A program made the translations under genes and the position numbers. A DNA stretch of 8,070 nt, from positions 1 to 8,070 of the forward strand of contig QMLJ01000041.1 in the NCBI GenBank assembly GCA_003643935.1, written 5' to 3'. This document shows, one piece after another, positions 6,514 through 8,070 of this stretch (within the stretch, counting starts at the first letter, position 1; every line of letters begins with the position of its first letter). Under the pieces are notes generated by a model, which was not told where the DNA came from, did no database searches, and was given only the letters and a program-made list of their open reading frames with translations. The DNA comes from Deltaproteobacteria bacterium. GTDB taxonomy: Bacteria > Desulfobacterota > Desulfomonilia > UBA1062.

Positions 6514-6549
6514 TTAAATAATTATTCATGGATGGCAACCATTATTTAA
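6514..6549. promoter_or_regulatory. Candidate operator: 9-bp perfect dyad in the divergent region
   Basis: TTAAATAAT (6514-6522) and its exact reverse complement ATTATTTAA (6541-6549) are separated by 18 bp. Inside lies a nested ATGG (6528-6531) and CCAT (6539-6542) pair. It is placed 34 bp upstream of the GT81-like start, where it could overlap that promoter. The A+T richness raises the chance of a coincidental match, and the sequence is not a clear Fur, Zur or MntR consensus. Confidence 0.3.
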
Positions 6550-6580
6550 CAATTTAATTCTATAATAGTGGTTGTTGTAG

Positions 6581-6597
6581 CCCAGTTTATACCTGGG
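6581..6597. other. Short inverted repeat (5-bp stem) upstream of the metal-binding protein gene
   Basis: CCCAG (6581-6585) pairs with CTGGG (6593-6597) across a 7-nt loop. There is no adjoining T-run, so it is not an intrinsic terminator. It might lie in a leader if transcription starts after the TATAAT at 6561-6566. Confidence 0.25.
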
Positions 6598-6662
6598 AGC
6601 CCAAAGAGTGAATGCCATTATGCCTTGTAGTCTATGCCCAGTACTTGTAATCTGCATGGATT

Positions 6663-6668
6663 TATAAT
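6663..6668 (+). promoter_or_regulatory. Candidate -10 element for the metal ABC operon
   Basis: A perfect TATAAT whose expected initiation site would give a leader of about 45-50 nt before the ATG at 6722. No recognisable -35 hexamer lies 16-18 bp upstream and there is no extended -10 TG, so a helper activator or a different promoter is possible. Confidence 0.3.
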
Positions 6669-6711
6669 AAATACTTGCCTGACCCAGCTATCTTGGCATA
6701 TTAAAATATAT

Positions 6712-6715
6712 GGAG
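6712..6715 (+). promoter_or_regulatory. Ribosome binding site that decides the start of the metal-binding protein gene
   Basis: GGAG lies 6 nt before the ATG at 6722. The upstream in-frame ATG at 6710 overlaps this site and has no Shine-Dalgarno sequence of its own, so 6722 is the better start. Confidence 0.6.
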
Positions 6716-6721
6716 AAACTT

Positions 6722-7591
6722 ATGAAACGTTTAATGGTCTTTGTATTTGTGTTTACGTGTTTCTTCATTCACATCGATCTTCATGCCATGGAGCCCATAC
6801 AGGTCACGGCAAGCATAATGCCACAGAAGTACTTTGTCGAGAAAATAGCAGGTAGGCATGTGAGAGTGGATGTAATGTGTCCTCCCGGTGCCTTTCCGGG
6901 TATGTACGAGCCAAGGCCCGCCCAGATGGTATCCCTTTCAAGGTCAAAGGTCTTCTTTGCCGTGGGGGTGCCCTATGAGAAGTTGTGGCTTGGCAGGTTT
7001 GAAAAGATAAACCCTAACCTTTATATTTGCTATACGGACAGGGGGATAGAGAAGAGGATAATGAAAACATCTTTAGGATCAAAAAAGGTCCGTAGGCCTG
7101 TTGCAAGGGATCCCCATTGTTGGTTATCTCCTCCCCTTGTCATGATACAGGCAAGGAACATACTTGATGCCTTGGTGAGAGTGGACCCAAGCAATAAGAA
7201 AGCCTACTACCATGGGTACAGGTGTTTTATCGATGAACTAGTTAGGCTGGATCTTGAGGTAAAAGACATATTTTCTGACAGGGGAAATAGACACATGTTC
7301 ATGGTCTTTCATCCATCGTGGGGATATTTTGCAGATGCATACGGGCTTGAGCAGGTGCCTATCGAGATAGAGGGCAAGGAGCCTAGGGCTGCTGACTTGG
7401 GAAGATTGATAGATTATGCCAAGGAACACAGGGTAAAGGAAATATTTGTACAGCCGCAGCAGAGCAAGGTGGTGGCCAGTGGTATTGCCGAGGCAATAGG
7501 TGCCAGGCTAGTGGATCTTGATCCGCTAAGCCCTGACTGGGAAAGAAACATCGTGTATGCAGCAAAAAAGATAAGGGCTGCGTTGAGGTAG
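6722..7591 (+). CDS. Metal ABC transporter substrate-binding protein (ZnuA/TroA-like, cluster A-I)
   Basis: This is an extracytoplasmic binding protein that delivers Zn2+ or Mn2+ (less likely another divalent metal) to a membrane ABC importer. It has 289 residues from ATG 6722. A signal peptide is clear: MKR, a hydrophobic stretch (about 5-16) and a likely cleavage after LHA (Ala22). The N-lobe opens with ASIMPQKYFVEKIAG, typical of the family. Metal ligands normally come from three His and one Asp/Glu: here His132 (DPHCWLSP), His197 (FHPSWGYFADAYGL) and Asp267 (LDPL) are present. The first-ligand motif, usually PGxxPHxYEP, reads PGAFPGMYEP, with Gly60 in place of His. The His-rich loop of many ZnuA proteins is absent. 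The stop is 6 bp from the ATPase start, so the two genes form one operon. Some homologues also lack the first His, as far as I recall, so this may define a subgroup with a different metal site. The family is secure; the metal is not. Confidence 0.92.
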   Translation: MKRLMVFVFVFTCFFIHIDLHAMEPIQVTASIMPQKYFVEKIAGRHVRVDVMCPPGAFPGMYEPRPAQMVSLSRSKVFFAVGVPYEKLWLGRFEKINPNLYICYTDRGIEKRIMKTSLGSKKVRRPVARDPHCWLSPPLVMIQARNILDALVRVDPSNKKAYYHGYRCFIDELVRLDLEVKDIFSDRGNRHMFMVFHPSWGYFADAYGLEQVPIEIEGKEPRAADLGRLIDYAKEHRVKEIFVQPQQSKVVASGIAEAIGARLVDLDPLSPDWERNIVYAAKKIRAALR

Positions 7592-7597
7592 AGATTT

Positions 7598-8070
7598 ATG
7601 ACCATGGATGTACCCGCGATAGAGGCAAAAAACATCTGTTTTAGTTACGGTAATTACCCCGTGCTTGTAGATGTAAACCTGGTGGTAAGGCAAAGAGATT
7701 TTATTGCCATTTTAGGCCCCAATGGGGGAGGAAAGACCACTCTTCTCAAAATAATACTGGGCATACTGACTCCCCAGAAAGGAGAGGTCAGGATACTTGG
7801 GAAGAGTCCCAAGAAGGTCCTTGGCAAGGTAGGGTACGTACCACAGAATACAAACATTAACAGAGAGTTCCCAATATCTGTCATGGACGTAACATTAATG
7901 GGTAGGCTTGGTCGTTCTAAGTATGGATGGAGATACTCAAGTAAGGATAAGGCTCTTGCAAAAGAGGCGCTTGAGAAGGTGGGTATGTGGGAATTCAAGG
8001 ATCATTACATTGGTGAACTATCAGGTGGTCAGCAGCAGAAGGTAGCCATAGCAAGGGCATTAGTTGCCAA
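7598..8070 (+). CDS. Metal ABC transporter ATP-binding protein (ZnuC-like), 3' end outside window
   Basis: This is the cytoplasmic ATPase subunit that powers import through the partner permease. The first 157 codons are visible and the frame is open to the window edge. The Walker A motif is GPNGGGKTT (40-48), with the double-Gly form common in ZnuC-type proteins; the Q-loop is YVPQ (80-83, Gln83); the ABC signature is LSGGQQQKVAIARAL (141-155). Walker B and the switch His lie beyond the window; ZnuC-type proteins are about 240-260 residues, so roughly 90-100 are missing. ATG at 7598 is 6 bp after the binding-protein stop and uses GAGG at 7585-7588, which lies inside the end of that gene. A second ATG two codons later is possible. 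The pairing with a ZnuA-like protein identifies the transporter type; a permease gene should follow. Confidence 0.95.
   Translation, partial: MTMDVPAIEAKNICFSYGNYPVLVDVNLVVRQRDFIAILGPNGGGKTTLLKIILGILTPQKGEVRILGKSPKKVLGKVGYVPQNTNINREFPISVMDVTLMGRLGRSKYGWRYSSKDKALAKEALEKVGMWEFKDHYIGELSGGQQQKVAIARALVA

Larger units (their letters stand above)
6481..6721. other. Divergent intergenic region between the five-gene cluster and the metal ABC operon
   Basis: About 240 bp separate the divergent starts at 6480 and 6722, and promoters for both directions must lie here. Visible are an A+T-rich stretch with a 9-bp dyad (6514-6549), a short hairpin (6581-6597), TATAAT matches on the plus strand at 6561-6566 and 6663-6668, and the GGAG site for the binding-protein gene. 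I found no convincing -35 partner for either TATAAT, no recognisable riboswitch and no RNA gene. Confidence 0.6.

Noticed and set aside
6581..6597. Hairpin considered as an intrinsic terminator
   Set aside because: The stem is only 5 bp and no T-run follows on either strand; it lies between divergent starts where no terminator is required.
6675..6704. TTGCCT with TATTAA 18 nt downstream as promoter of the binding-protein gene
   Set aside because: Initiation would fall at or beyond the ribosome binding site at 6712-6715, leaving it at the extreme 5' end of the transcript.
6541..6721. Metal or cofactor riboswitch upstream of the ABC operon
   Set aside because: No conserved core of a known riboswitch class could be recognised, and only one short stem is visible.
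7654..7998. 114-codon open frame on the minus strand
   Set aside because: It is antisense to the ABC ATPase, which has Walker A and signature motifs in the correct frame.

Overview
This is a compact bacterial segment of roughly 45% G+C. Genes are tightly packed, Shine-Dalgarno sites are good, GTG starts occur, and Arg AGG and Ile ATA codons are frequent. A ~600-residue-type acyl-CoA dehydrogenase, a GT81-like glycosyltransferase and a single-domain response regulator suggest an anaerobic Desulfobacterota- or Nitrospirota-like organism. That assignment is inference; no marker gene is present.

Layout. Positions 1-1518 (minus) hold the first 506 codons of an acyl-CoA dehydrogenase whose 3' end lies outside the window. 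Positions 1519-1962 are non-coding: a probable promoter for the dehydrogenase, plus two arrays of a 7-bp unit (consensus TGGYGCC) in opposite orientation around a 217-bp core. From 6480 down to 1963 five minus-strand genes lie head to tail: a GT81-like glycosyltransferase, a receiver-only response regulator, a PHP-domain phosphoesterase, a cysteine-synthase-like PLP enzyme, and a membrane-anchored GT2 (DPM1-like) glycosyltransferase. Spacings are 22, 5, 91 and 53 bp, so the first three are almost certainly one transcript and the last two may also have their own promoter. A divergent intergenic region (6481-6721) with a 9-bp perfect dyad separates this cluster from a plus-strand ABC importer for Zn/Mn-type metals: a ZnuA-like binding protein (6722-7591) and the start of its ATPase (7598 to the window end).

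How the genes may work together. The ABC pair is a conventional metal-uptake operon; its permease is expected just beyond the window. The five-gene cluster is less conventional. The GT81-like enzyme suggests synthesis of glucosylglycerate or mannosylglycerate (or the 3-phospho form), a compatible-solute pathway. The PHP protein could be its missing phosphatase, or a pAp phosphatase/5'-exonuclease of the RNase AM (TrpH/YciV) type, which would fit the neighbouring cysteine synthase because pAp is a by-product of PAPS-based sulfur assimilation. No partner kinase for the response regulator is visible. I found no CRISPR array, tRNA, rRNA, transposase or phage gene. The clearest oddities are the PDRAER motif replacing PDSGER in the cysteine-synthase-like protein, the missing first metal-ligand His in the ZnuA-like protein, and the inverted heptamer arrays at 1685-1950.
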